DNA from: Pseudopithomyces maydicus
Taxonomy: Eukaryota; Ascomycota; Dothideomycetes; Pleosporales; Didymosphaeriaceae
DNA: 64,000 nt
Reading direction: 5' to 3'
NCBI GenBank assembly: GCA_026873275.1
Contig: JANTUC010000007.1
Location: 1,612,001-1,676,000, forward strand
The position numbers and the translations under genes were made by a program. Shown one piece after another: positions 53,854 to 64,000 of the stretch. Each line of letters starts with the position of its first letter. The first letter of the stretch is position 1. Below the pieces are notes generated by a model. That model did not search any database, was not told where the DNA came from, and worked only from the letters and a program-made list of their open reading frames with translations.

Positions 53854-55560
53854 CTAGAAAGTGAAATAGCTTTTAATTATAATCTTAATATTACCTTGGT
53901 GGTGGAAGGGGAGAGGAACTTTACTCCAGTTCTTTTTCCCTGGCCCAGGATTTTCGTTTATCACCTGCAGCTCTCTCAACCCACAAAAACGTCCTGGTCC
54001 GGCGATGCGCGTAACATCGTGGTAAGATCCCTGAAGTCGGTTGACAGATGTACCCTTAGATTGATTCACGGAATCATCCCAGCTCCATACCTTTTCTACT
54101 ACCTCTTCTCCAGGTTTCTCTAGTCTTCTTGGATTCTCATAAGGCAATCCGACAATGTGATTGAGCACATTGTGGAAGGGGGAGTACAAACGCTCTATAC
54201 GACGCGTGAAAGGAAGCCATGCAAGTGTCCGCGAATCGTAGGCTACACGAACATAAGGATTCGTATATATTCCTGAGTCAGTTGTAACTTCAGGCCCGTG
54301 CCGAATGTACGTAAGGTCGGCATGAATAAGACAACATTCGGACGAATCCCAGAACGGATCCTCTTCGTACCGAAAGCGTATTGGTGATACGTCCAATGGG
54401 GATTTTGAATGGATTACCTCTGTATCAGACTTGCCTAAAAACCACTTCGCTTCGAATGCTGTCATGCCGCCCCAACAAGAGCGCACCCGGACGGAATCTT
54501 TCTGATCTAACACATCTTGCCTGCTGATCCCATTTCCAGCATTAGTAAACCAAGGAAAGAAGGGAACACCTAATTCGTAGCCTTCCAGATCCCTAGTAGC
54601 GAACCGGTCGTAAAACTTGAACGCGTTGATAAAGTCAAGTGCACAGACCGCTCCATATTGTGCTCGACCAGCTGCATCAATGTTTGATGAGAATAAGAGA
54701 TGTATGGCGTCGATAGGCTCGAATACGACGTCATTGATGAAAAGGATCCTATCATAATGTACGGAAGGATCGGCGTGAAGCGGGCGGAGTGCTCGATTCC
54801 TAACCTCTGCTAGAAACGCGATCCGTTTCATTCGCCTTTCGCCGTTGGGTGTTGTCACGCGAGGTATGTCCTCGAGGGGTAGATGTTCAGAAACAAGAGT
54901 CGATGAGCCTGCATTAGGACTGTTTAGTCACGACTTGGATGATTACGAAGAGCGAGACTGACAATTAAGTTTGCTCTTCAGCTGTTCGAGTGCTTCATTC
55001 GCCGTAGGATCAGCATCATTCTCATACACGCTGAGGTGAACGTTGTCTGGTCCCAGAAGTTCCACCAGGCCCATAACAGCTTTGCCCCAGTCTCCTCGGA
55101 GAAGACTTCCTCCTGGGTCATATAATGCAGCAGCGATGAGAACCTTCTCGTTGTGGATGTTCCCTCGACCTGGTAGAGAAGATTCTAGACAAGCATTTCG
55201 AAGTGATTTGTAGTGAGGCGGTAAATTGGTGTATGAAGGCACAATCAAGGCGGCGAACAAGACTGATAAGAGGAGAAGTCCTACACAACAGGCGATTATG
55301 TAGCAATATAGCTGAGACCTTTGCGTTGGCCGTCGCTTCCCCATTGAGCGACACCATGACGCGCATATCGCCGAGAGAGGCGTAATCTGACGTCGAAAGT
55401 GAATTTTCGCACCGAGTTGTGCAAACCAATGCCTGCGTGGCGTGTATTCCTTTCTGGGCGGTAGGTCGTAGTCGGGGTCATGATCAGGAGCTGGTATGGA
55501 GCCAGAAGATGTTCTTCGGAGAAGCTCAAACTCTTCAGAGCGTCGAGGTCTCGAAACCAT
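53854..55560 (-). CDS. GT69 alpha-mannosyltransferase (CAP59/CMT1 family)
   Basis: Two exons, 55,560-54,963 and 54,908-53,854, give 550 residues. The 54-nt intron has a GTCAGT donor, GACTAAAC branch and ATGCAG acceptor. A cytosolic tail with a Tyr/Pro region is followed by one membrane helix (IIACCVGLLLLSVLFAALIV) near residues 85-105, then the lumenal catalytic domain: KVLIAAALYDPGGSLLRGDW, a GPDNVHLSVYENDADPTANE block, RIAFLAEVRNRALRPL, RILFINDVVFEPIDAIHLLF with the acidic metal site, VPFFPWFTNAGNGISRQ, CWGGMTAFEAKWF and a C-terminal CGLRELQVI. It is a type II Golgi membrane protein that adds mannose to surface glycans in related fungi. It is probably host chromosome beside the element. Confidence 0.88.
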
Positions 55561-57948
55561 GATACCAAAGATGCAGGCAAATTATCGATAGAAAGATTCC
55601 CAAATGTGTCGAAAAATGTGCTCTTGACAGGGGTTAGGTGCAGTGTAACTATGTCTTGGCAACTGCAAACAAAGGACGCTTCACGGTTTCACAAGGTTGA
55701 CATTCCCGACGACGCCAACGAATTGTACTACAATTGCGTGCTGCCTAACCACAGTCGGGCCGTGCGGGGGCGAAACATAGCTTCCCATCTGCAAGCCTTA
55801 AGAAACGCCTGAAAAGAGTAGCACTGCGTCTTTTATGTTGGTCATGAAGGCCACATTTTTATGCGACCTTTTGCTCTATTACTGATGGGCATCGAGGACC
55901 AAAACGATGGGTGGAGACGCGCGAACCAGCCGAGTGGCTAGCGATATGGAAGTCTACGATGGCTGTGGATACAAATTGAATTATGGCGTCCTGGGCCTTT
56001 TGAGGGTTCCCTACGACTTTGCTCCAGGAAGGCACACTCCCAACGTAAATAATGTCCCGGTCAATTCCTCCCCAGCAGAGACTAAACCTGAAGCTGCATC
56101 TTTGACACTTACAGCAATTGATGCAGGTGCATCGTCTGTTAATACAATCCGCTACGAAACTCCGGAGCTTTCTGTTACCCAAAATCACTCTACACGCCGC
56201 ATTGGTACAACAGCATTCTACGAAGGAGCATTTATTAGGGTCGTCATCATGATGCCTTCAAATTTTGGCTTTCGCAGTTGACGCTGTTATGAAGCGGTCG
56301 TTAAAGTGCTTGCTGTTGGCATCTACCTATATGCTACTTTTGTGCTAACAAGCACCCTGTTCCTAAACGCAGACCGGGCCATACTATATTCCACTGTTAT
56401 GACGGTCCGTTTGAGCGCTATCAGGGTTTTAACAACTCTGTTTTGATATTACAAAAATGGAAAAATGGAGAAGTTAGCGCAATATTTCATTTTTTACTTT
56501 ACTAAAAAAATGCATTAGGCGTACAAAATTGAACATGGGCTGAAAAGTGATCTTATTGCTTCGAAGATAAGTGTTCTGTAACGTGACTAAATCACCAACT
56601 ACGTATCTTACAAGAATTTGATCCTGACACAGCGTAGAGCTGATATTGGCTCTGCATGGGACCGTATCGGGCTCGTCAGATGGGACAACTCGATGTCCTC
56701 TGACGCTCCGGCTAACTAGCTCTCAATGTTGGGGGCTGAAACTGGACCCGTAGGTTTGCCCGCCCCATTTCGTGCGCATCGTACAAAGGTAGCACTAACC
56801 TTTAGCTAATGTGGAAATTTTTATCAGCTATGATAGAGGCAAAGGTTTGTATTATCTGGAGTATGGGAAGAATTCCACGTTTGTGAAGCTTGTTAATATA
56901 CTGTGGGGGCTCTGTCTCTTCCTCAAGGCTGAGGTTGCATTATTATCTGCCGGCGTCTTCGTGTCAGCGTGTGAGGCCTCCGGAATAAGGTAGATCAATT
57001 AACACTAAGCAAATCCGTATATGTATAGTATGCAAGCTAGTCTCCTAGCTCTTGCGATTCGATTGCTGCAAGCGCAGCGTTGATTGGTGATGGCGTGCAC
57101 GCATTGCCAAGATTTGGTACACTGCCAAATTGTGATAGTATTTCATCTAACACTAGAGTGATTAGAGCTTTTCAAACCCCTTGAGATATACATTTCACTA
57201 AGACTGGATATCTTCTTTCACCACATCAGCAATAGTTCATGACATGTCACACCGATCGGCTACGAATCCCAGAGCATCTGATATGCAGCCACCATAGTCC
57301 TGCAGTTGCTGTCCAACTAAAATCAACGAAATACGAGATTGGAGAATAAGGCCCCCACCCCAACTTTTTCGTAACTGACAACCATTAATCTTGACAGAGA
57401 GAACTACTCTTGACGTGCGCCACTATGTTACAACCATGACAAAGACTCGGGGTTTTCAATAATTGTCGTGAGTTGTACTGAGAGTTTGACGCGTAAAGTT
57501 CACTGCATCTTCATAGAATGCACGAAGCGGACAAAACTGAGCCATACTTGTTGTATGTATCTCGAGGAGAACGCAAGTCAATACGTGATTGGGTCGTTGT
57601 TTTTCCCGTATGAAGCTAGAGAGGAGAGTTTGTGGCTTTTAGAAAGGGAAGATGAGGCCTGAGATACTGCGTCGGAAAGGGAAGAAGGCTGAACGGAAAC
57701 ATTACAACTAAAAGATCATACCCCGCCCATTTCTTTATCGTGGATATACACTGGCTCTCTGGATGATCCTCTAGACTTTCTGGGTTTCCGTAATCTTTAT
57801 CGCTAAGCGTTGTCGTTGCTTCACGACAACATGTACTCTCCACCTGGAGCTTCTCCGCTGAATCACAGCTACTCCGATCACTCATGACCGACTCAACCGG
57901 CCCATTCTGGCTATATGCCACCTTCTCGTAAGAATATCAAATTGACAG
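55561..57948. other. 2.4-kb gap; doubtful ORFs only
   Basis: A plus-strand frame 55,907-56,281 and a minus-strand frame 55,859-56,188 overlap; neither resembles a known family. An unresolved first exon of the DUF3433 gene may lie at about 57,829-57,920 (MYSPPGASPLNHSYSDHS), but a TGA interrupts that frame at 57,883. The remainder is AT-rich with no feature. Confidence 0.45.
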
Positions 57949-60900
57949 AGCACACCCGAACCCTCTGACGAATACCCCCATTGTAGCCCATCCACCTCCA
58001 CAGCACTCGCATCCTCAGCAATGGAGCTATGCCCCACCACCAGTAGCTCTCGGAAAATCACAGTCCGCTATTAGTTCTGTTTCACCAGTCTCATCCCCGC
58101 CACCTCGTCACGATTTGAAGTATGAAGCAGTGTCCCAAACCAATATCATACCATCGAACGAAAACGATATAGTCCGCGAGGATCCTTCGTCTGGATGGCG
58201 ACCAGAATGGGTGAAGAAGGGAGGCAGGTGGATATTCTTCACCATACTCTTGGTCCTGGCCCTCTACTTAGTTCTGTATCTGTATGGTCGTTTGAAGGGC
58301 CGCATCGCGACAAGCAATTCTGGAACAGATGTTGTATTTCGATTTGGACCAGTCTTTCTAGCGCTGATCGTTTCAATCATGTTCAGTCGTCTTGCGGACG
58401 ACCTGGCAATTTTACAACCCTACATGGCACTTGCAGAGGAATCAGCAAAGCTCCGGAAGCAGCCCGGTGCACGTCTTACAGAACCACGAACATTTGGGAA
58501 GGAACCACTTCGGTGGATACGTTCGAAACTTAGAGAATACCGCAAGTTATCCAAGCTTGCCACACTGTGGTGCACATTAGTGCTCGTTCCGTTACAGACT
58601 GGGCTGTTGACAAAATTGCCCATCGATAGCGCCCCAGAGTCATCAAGCTTCAAAGTCTTGGAACTTTCTGAGCTGTTTCACTCTGCGTTCCGAAGCGAGT
58701 TTCCAAAGAGTGTTATTGAAGCTATATATCACGGGCAGGGTGTAACCGATTTCAAATGGATGGGTATCATGCGCGATGACGACCGTCCCACCGAGCCAGG
58801 ATGGGCCGCGATCATGCCATTTCATCCATCGACGGGTCCTCAATTAAGTTCCGGCCAAAACATCCACTGGAGAGCCAAGACATCAGCTCTCTGGTCATCG
58901 CTCGACTGTGTCCAGCTGGACGATTCCGAGGTTACTGCCGACACCGTGAGCATAGATGGCGGAGCTCACTCGGCTGACGCAGTGAGTTTAAAACTGGAAA
59001 TGCCGGATGGCTGCAGTCAAGAATTTTCTTGGGATCATCTATCTACCGAGAGATCCATGTCGAGATTCAATCCACTGTTTTCAGATGGTTATTTTGCTCT
59101 TTGGGACAATACTTGCTCGGATACGACGTTCGTTCTGATATCTGGACCGCTTGCCACTATACCTGGCAAGGACTACAAGTCGACTGAAAACAACGACTGG
59201 GGGGCTCTAAGTTGCCGTTCTGATTACATTGTGAATTCAGATGACATTTACTATACGGTTCAGTCGATAGGACAAGGTACCCCTAAATGGGATCAAACGC
59301 CCGAAACTCGGGATATAAACGTTACCAGTGCTTCATGGGATAATGGGAAGACTGACCACAACTTGTCGATTCCGATACAAGTTAATGTTGTCAACACTAC
59401 CCTCTTGTATGAAGTGTCCTCTCCTTATCAGCAAAGGACTTTCTGGGGCTTTCAGAAGAACAACACCTTCCAAGACTATCTACCAAGTGCAAAATCGGAG
59501 TTTTCCTGCTCGGAATCCAAGCCCTTCATCGATGACGTATTATCGTGGACCAATGACCGGGCTTGTGGAATGTATCTCATGGCAAGCTACATCTGGTCAC
59601 TCTTGGTCGCCACAACAGCTGCATCTGTTGGACTTTACGTTCCCGACGAACGATACAAAGGCATAGAGGCAGAAATCCAGATCCAACGATCAACCTGGAT
59701 TCTTACCGACTTTGGGTTCCTGTATACTGTATTGTTGTATCTTGGTGCTTTATTTCTTCTAATAATGGACAGATCACTTCCTTTTGGTATAGGGAGCCGG
59801 AAAAAGGACATCAAACTGGTCTAGCAGGCAGCCCATCTTCCATCGCTGGTCTCGCTGCTGTCTTTCGAGATACCGAATGCAGAAAACTGGTAGAGGGTAT
59901 AGACGCGTTGAATTCAGAGGAAGCAACAGAAAGACAACGCGACATTCTAGGAAAGGCAAAGCTGCGTCTTGGACGCTGGAAAGGTCATCATGGCCAGCCC
60001 GTCGTAAAGCCTGTGGATCATGTTCGACTGAACACGCTTGGAGGCACACCGGACCTAGTCGAGGACTCTAAAACATTTGAGAAACTACGCTACAGCCATC
60101 ACCCCGTCAAATGGGGGTGGGTCCTCGTAATGTTAATCATTGCTGCAGGCCTTATCTTTGTGACACTCTGGTTCCTTATCATCCATCGCCAAACCAGTTA
60201 TCACATATGGCACCAACGACCGCCAACTCGATTATCTTTTTCTCTAGATACAGTCGGCAGTCAAGTCCAAAAAGTCATCTTTACATCTCTTCCGACAATC
60301 GCGTTGGCTATCATTTGTCTGTTTTGGGCCGAGATTGACAACGGCGTTCGTCGCACGGAACCGTATAAGGGCCTCAAAGAACCGCACGGTGGAAAGGGTA
60401 GTGAAACAGTCCTGCTTGACTATATGCATGACTGGAACGTTACCATTCCGTTCCGAGCAGCTAAAAACCGGCGATGGAAGCTGTTCTACGTGACGCTGAT
60501 ATCACTGTTTCTGAAGATAGCAACGCTCTTTTGGGCTGGTATTTTTGAGATGGACGTCGGTTACCTGGGAGGAGGTCCAGGCCACCAGCTACAGCAAGAT
60601 TGGAGACCTTCTGGCTTCCTGGAAAATTCGACGACAGAATTTACTACTGAAGTGAGGAATCTAGCAATCTCACAGGCAGTGTTTGGTTACCCTCGTATCC
60701 CGGGCTGGCAAACTGAATCTTATGTTTTCCCAAGTGTGGAGTTGACAACGGGTAACTATACCGTTAGTCTTCAAGGTATGAAAGCGTCAATGAGCTGTAG
60801 CGATGTGGAAGTGATTACTAGAAAGAGCGGTGCGGACTCTGGTTGGTCTACGACACTCAAAGAAGGCGAATGTGCGGGTGCGATATGGCCTTCCGCATGT

Positions 60901-61854
60901 GAGCTTCCTCAGGTTGGAATTGACGACGACTCTGATAGCGGGACTATAGAAGATGGTCAGTGCATGGCATGGAGATACCTTGATGCAAAGGACTGTCCGG
61001 ATATACAGGATGTCGATGCAGGACGTTGGTGGATCTTCGGCATGTCGGGTTCGATTTCGGCAGCCGACCACACCTTCGCTGACTTGAGTCCATCCCCGAA
61101 TCATGTCTCCCTCCTCTGCACACCTAGATTCTATTTCGATAAGGTGTCCCTTCACATGGAGGTATCCTCTGACTCCAAATTACCAACACTGAGCATTGTG
61201 GAGCCTCCTACGCAACATCAAGAACTACCTTTCGATCGCTGGAAAAATGGTAACAGGACATTTGCGTCGTATGCATCCGAACTCATTAACGAAACACTGG
61301 CCGGCAGTCTTCAGGTCATTTCATACACGACATATCTGGACGTCGTGTCATCCATTGCAGCACTGAACCTGACCTCATCCACTGACGGCCTCTTTAATGC
61401 CGACGCTCTCAAATCCAGCGCATCCGAAACTTTCGGAGCTCTCATAGCAGCTATAGTATCCATCGACCAGACAGACCCCTCCGCGTCGACATCCCCTGTC
61501 AGAACACTTCTTTCTCCTGTCACCACACCAACTTTAATCCCAGCAAATGAACAATTCCAAGTCGCTCACGTTCAAGTAGTTCCAACGTGGGTCGGGCTCA
61601 TCGCTCTTTGTATTTTTGTCGCCTCCCTATCATGTGCGTTTTTCAACAAGGCGCGAAGAACCCCGAATGACACCAAGTATGCGGCGAATGTGCTATCATT
61701 GGTGTACGATTCAGGGTTGATGTATCTGGTGGAGCAATATCCAGATAATATAGAGGAAATTGCTGCACAACGGTTTGCGCTAGGGGCATTCACGGGGATG
61801 AGTGGCAAGCGACGATTAGGAATTTACGTTCCAGCTTGGAGCAGAGGACCTTAG
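57949..61854 (+). CDS. DUF3433 family membrane protein (5' end unresolved)
   Basis: A coding frame is open from 57,932 and should start in an unresolved upstream exon; no in-frame ATG precedes conserved sequence. A Pro/His/Ser-rich cytosolic part (APPPVALGKSQSAISSVSPV) leads to a GGRWIFFTILLVLALYLVLY helix and further membrane segments. A large extracellular loop with Asn-glycosylation sequons follows, then a second half of the same layout beginning GLAGSPSSIAGLAAVF. The last helix is WVGLIALCIFVASLSCAFF. Between halves the frame shifts at about 59,729-59,772, either by a 44-nt intron (GTATTG donor, GACAG acceptor) or by one lost base. The duplicated-half, multi-helix pattern is that of DUF3433 proteins of fungal plasma membranes; their function is unknown. 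Confidence 0.78.
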
Positions 61855-62477
61855 GCTGGCCTGGCTTTTCCTGTAACGCGTATCGCTCTTTTGGCAAGTT
61901 TTTAGTTTCTATTTGCGATGACTTGAATGAAGGGGATTAATGAGAGAATCTACACGTAGGATGTTGCCGGTCAGCCAAGATGACCAAATATTGTTACTAC
62001 TAGATATAAAACTGAAATAATAATTAAGTATACTTCTTGGTTGCATCTTTAACTCCAATAACAACTCGTAAAAGTACGATAGAATCTAATAAGAGTTTTA
62101 TATCTAGCTTTCTTTTAAGGCCGCTTGAGCTTAATAGTAACCTAGTCAGCTCCACACTCAGCTACTACTTTTTCAAAAACCAAAACACAAGCTTATTAGT
62201 GTAGATGCCAATTACTTTCGCCTGAATCGCGCAGCGCAGAGCCAGAAGCAATTTTGATTTCTTTCGGGGGCATGGTTGGGGCAATGTTTGCTGGACGCAC
62301 ATTGATGTTATTTCATTGACTGCGACGCCGCCGGCGACACGTTGAGGGAGAATGCCATTCGCGCTATCTAGATGATCGCCATGATCATGCCTTGACTATA
62401 AACCCACTACGAAGGAGACCCAGCCATCCTACGCTCAATAGCTACAGGCAACTAAGCGTTGGACGCCATGACCGTAC
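61855..62477. other. Intergenic with dispersed-repeat copy 2
   Basis: The interval between the convergent DUF3433 and Lys/Glu-rich genes is AT-rich (61,990-62,110) and then holds the repeat copy at 62,219-62,350. No gene is supported. Confidence 0.6.
62219..62350 (+). repeat. Dispersed repeat, copy 2 (transition-rich)
   Basis: This is the partner of 53,482-53,620. Where copy 1 has CGGAGCTGGGAGCGACTTCA, this copy reads AGAGCCAGAAGCAATTTTGA, so most differences are G-to-A or C-to-T. That bias is what repeat-induced point mutation leaves. Confidence 0.7.
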
Positions 62478-64000
62478 TCACCATCCGGTCGACTCTCCCC
62501 AACCTCCGCCGTCCTGTCCTGCTCCACCCCATCCATTGTCTTTGTCTTTCTTGCCTCCCGTGTCCTTACCCTCCTTGCGCTTGCGCTTGCCCCACTTGTC
62601 CTTGCTCTCCTTGTCCTTGCCTTCCTTTTCTCCCTCGCCCTTTCCTTTCTTCGCACCGTTTCCACCACTCTGCCGCTTCACCCAGTCCTTCGTCCAATCC
62701 ACACCTTCCTTGTGTTCGTCCTTCCCATCCTTCTCTTCCTTAATCTTCTCAAGTTTCTTCTGCAGGTCCAACAGACCATCTATGAGCTTATCCTTAGACA
62801 CACTCTCCAGCTGCTGCTTGACATGCTTCGGATCTTCGGCGGCCTTTGCAAGCGGGAGCGTATCGGCGGGAGACACGACGAGCAGCTTGGGATCAGCAGG
62901 CACGACATCCTTTCCAAGGAGCTTGCCGAGAGCGGCGTGAGAGCGGTAGTTGAAGCGGAAGACGGCGTACTACGAGACAGTTAGCATCGAGGGACCATTT
63001 AGAATAATTTGAAAGATGCGGATGACTTACAGGCTTCTTGAGATTGTCAATATACTCTGGGCGACCGATTGCGTGGCCGTACTTTGCGCTCTCCCCCAGG
63101 TGTACTTGGTTGTGGATACCTTTCTTTGCCGCGACGTCCTTGCTGACCTTGACGATGGGCTCTACCTTGGATGCCGTCTTTTCGGATTTCGACTTGCGCT
63201 TCTGAGCGGGTAGTGGAGGGGGAAACCCCAGCCAGCCTTGGAGTTTGCCTCTGATGCGGGAACATGGCGTTGGTCACGCTGCGATAGTCGCCTCTTTGAT
63301 GGCTGATGCTTGTAAGCCTTATCGGACTCCCATGGGTTGGGCTCATTAATCACGCTTGTGGTTTTCTGCGTCGGGGCCCAGCCGTTCATTTCGGTCTTCC
63401 AGCTGTCAACGACGGAACTTACTGAGTCATCTTGAGGTTTTGTAGGGGTATCCCACGTGGCTTTGTTGACGGTCACCCGAGAAGGCTTCTCTTCTGCCCA
63501 GCTATCCACGGCATTGGTCTTGCTGGTCCGTCGTTTAGAATGCTTGTGGCCCGATGAACGCTTCTGCTCTTTAGGCCAACCGTTATCATTGGAAAGTTCC
63601 CTCGTATGCTTGTACCAAGCTTCACTGCTTGGCTTTGACTGTTTAGCTGTGTCAATGTTCTTTGTAGGATCAGCATCCCACTCTGGAGGCGTCTTGGATA
63701 TTTGTTTCGAGGCGCCGGTGCGACTACCTACGGTGATCTTCGACTTGGAGGCGTCTGCTGGCCATTTTGCCGGAACTATCTTCTGGCTAGGCAAGCTATG
63801 AAAATACTGTTCAACGGTACTGAAACCATTTTCGAAAAAAGGAGGCTTGAAAGGAGGTTGCGGCATAGGCCAGGTTTTGGGGTCAGGTATCTTGTCAAAA
63901 GGAGATGGAACTTTGTTGTAATTCACCGTCTGCAATTTGGCAGTAAGCAATTGGGAGGGAGCATCGTTACTGTTATGATGAGTCGCAGCCGATGGAGCTA
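62478..64000 (-). CDS. Lys/Glu-rich hypothetical protein, 5' end outside the window
   Basis: The frame is open to the right edge, so the start lies beyond 64,000. The N-terminal visible part is Pro/Trp/Lys-rich and repetitive (DNGWPKEQK, NAVDSWAEEKP, DSWKTEMNGWAP). A compact conserved block follows: VSKDVAAKKGIHNQVHLGES, GHAIGRPEYIDNLKKP, then after a 61-nt intron (63,030-62,970, GTAAGT donor) YAVFRFNYRSHAALGKLLGK. The C-terminus is a Lys/Glu/Gly-rich tail ending in GWGG-type repeats. Before the block the frame breaks at a G4 run (plus C4 at 63,226-63,229); one added base restores it. Family function is unknown. It looks like a conserved host gene. Confidence 0.7.

Noticed and set aside
62392..62940. 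182-codon plus-strand Pro/Ser/Leu-rich frame
   Set aside because: It is the complement of the Lys/Glu-rich tail of the minus-strand gene.

Overview
This window is nuclear DNA of a filamentous ascomycete (Pezizomycotina). Genes are split by 45-80 nt introns with GTAAGT/GTATGT-like donors, CTAAC/CTGAC-like branch sites and YAG acceptors. The families are typical of that group: HET, NACHT STAND receptors, HeLo-like effectors, DUF3433, and a GT69 mannosyltransferase. The class cannot be fixed from the sequence; Dothideomycetes is a guess.

The most important reading is that roughly positions 1-53,400 are the 5' part of a Starship, the giant fungal transposon class led by a DUF3435 tyrosine recombinase (captain). 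An apparently intact 850-codon captain lies at 50,099-52,907 on the minus strand, so the element should extend leftward from a border just right of 52,907. On that side lie all four classical Starship accessory families: a ferric reductase (39,905-41,579), DUF3723 (34,907-37,925), a patatin-like phospholipase (31,598-34,641) and a NOD-like receptor (7,995-12,838). The left end is not in the window.

Left to right: HET protein (0.3-2.3 kb); unknown protein (3.4-4.7); HeLo/SesA-like protein with an acidic tail (6-7.1); a divergent NLR/HeLo-like pair (8-14.2) bracketed by an 82-84 bp inverted repeat; an unknown gene preceded by a 61-copy TAG repeat (15.8-18.4); a secreted cupredoxin (18.5-19.2); frame-broken PD-(D/E)XK-like and kinase-like genes (20.7-23.2); a C2H2 gene and its convergent neighbour between inverted 30-bp minisatellites (24.3-27.2); a frame-broken unknown gene and a bZIP (28.9-31.2); PLP and DUF3723, divergent (31.6-37.9); a MADS-like gene divergent from the ferric reductase (38.5-41.6); an unknown gene (42.3-43.4); an LPMO-like secreted protein (44.4-45.1); a 2EXR-like protein (45.6-46.6); a small cysteine-rich secreted protein (47.6-48.0); the captain. 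Right of about 53.5 kb the genes look like ordinary chromosome: a GT69 mannosyltransferase, a DUF3433 membrane protein and the 3' part of a Lys/Glu-rich protein.

Within the presumed element, the HET protein, NLR, HeLo-like proteins and patatin belong to families used in fungal allorecognition and immunity. The NLR and the divergently transcribed HeLo-like protein share a nine-residue motif, as in receptor/effector pairs that signal by templated amyloid folding. At least five genes, including one in the presumed host flank, need exactly one extra base in a short homopolymer to restore their frame. This pattern suggests uncorrected long-read indels rather than true gene death.
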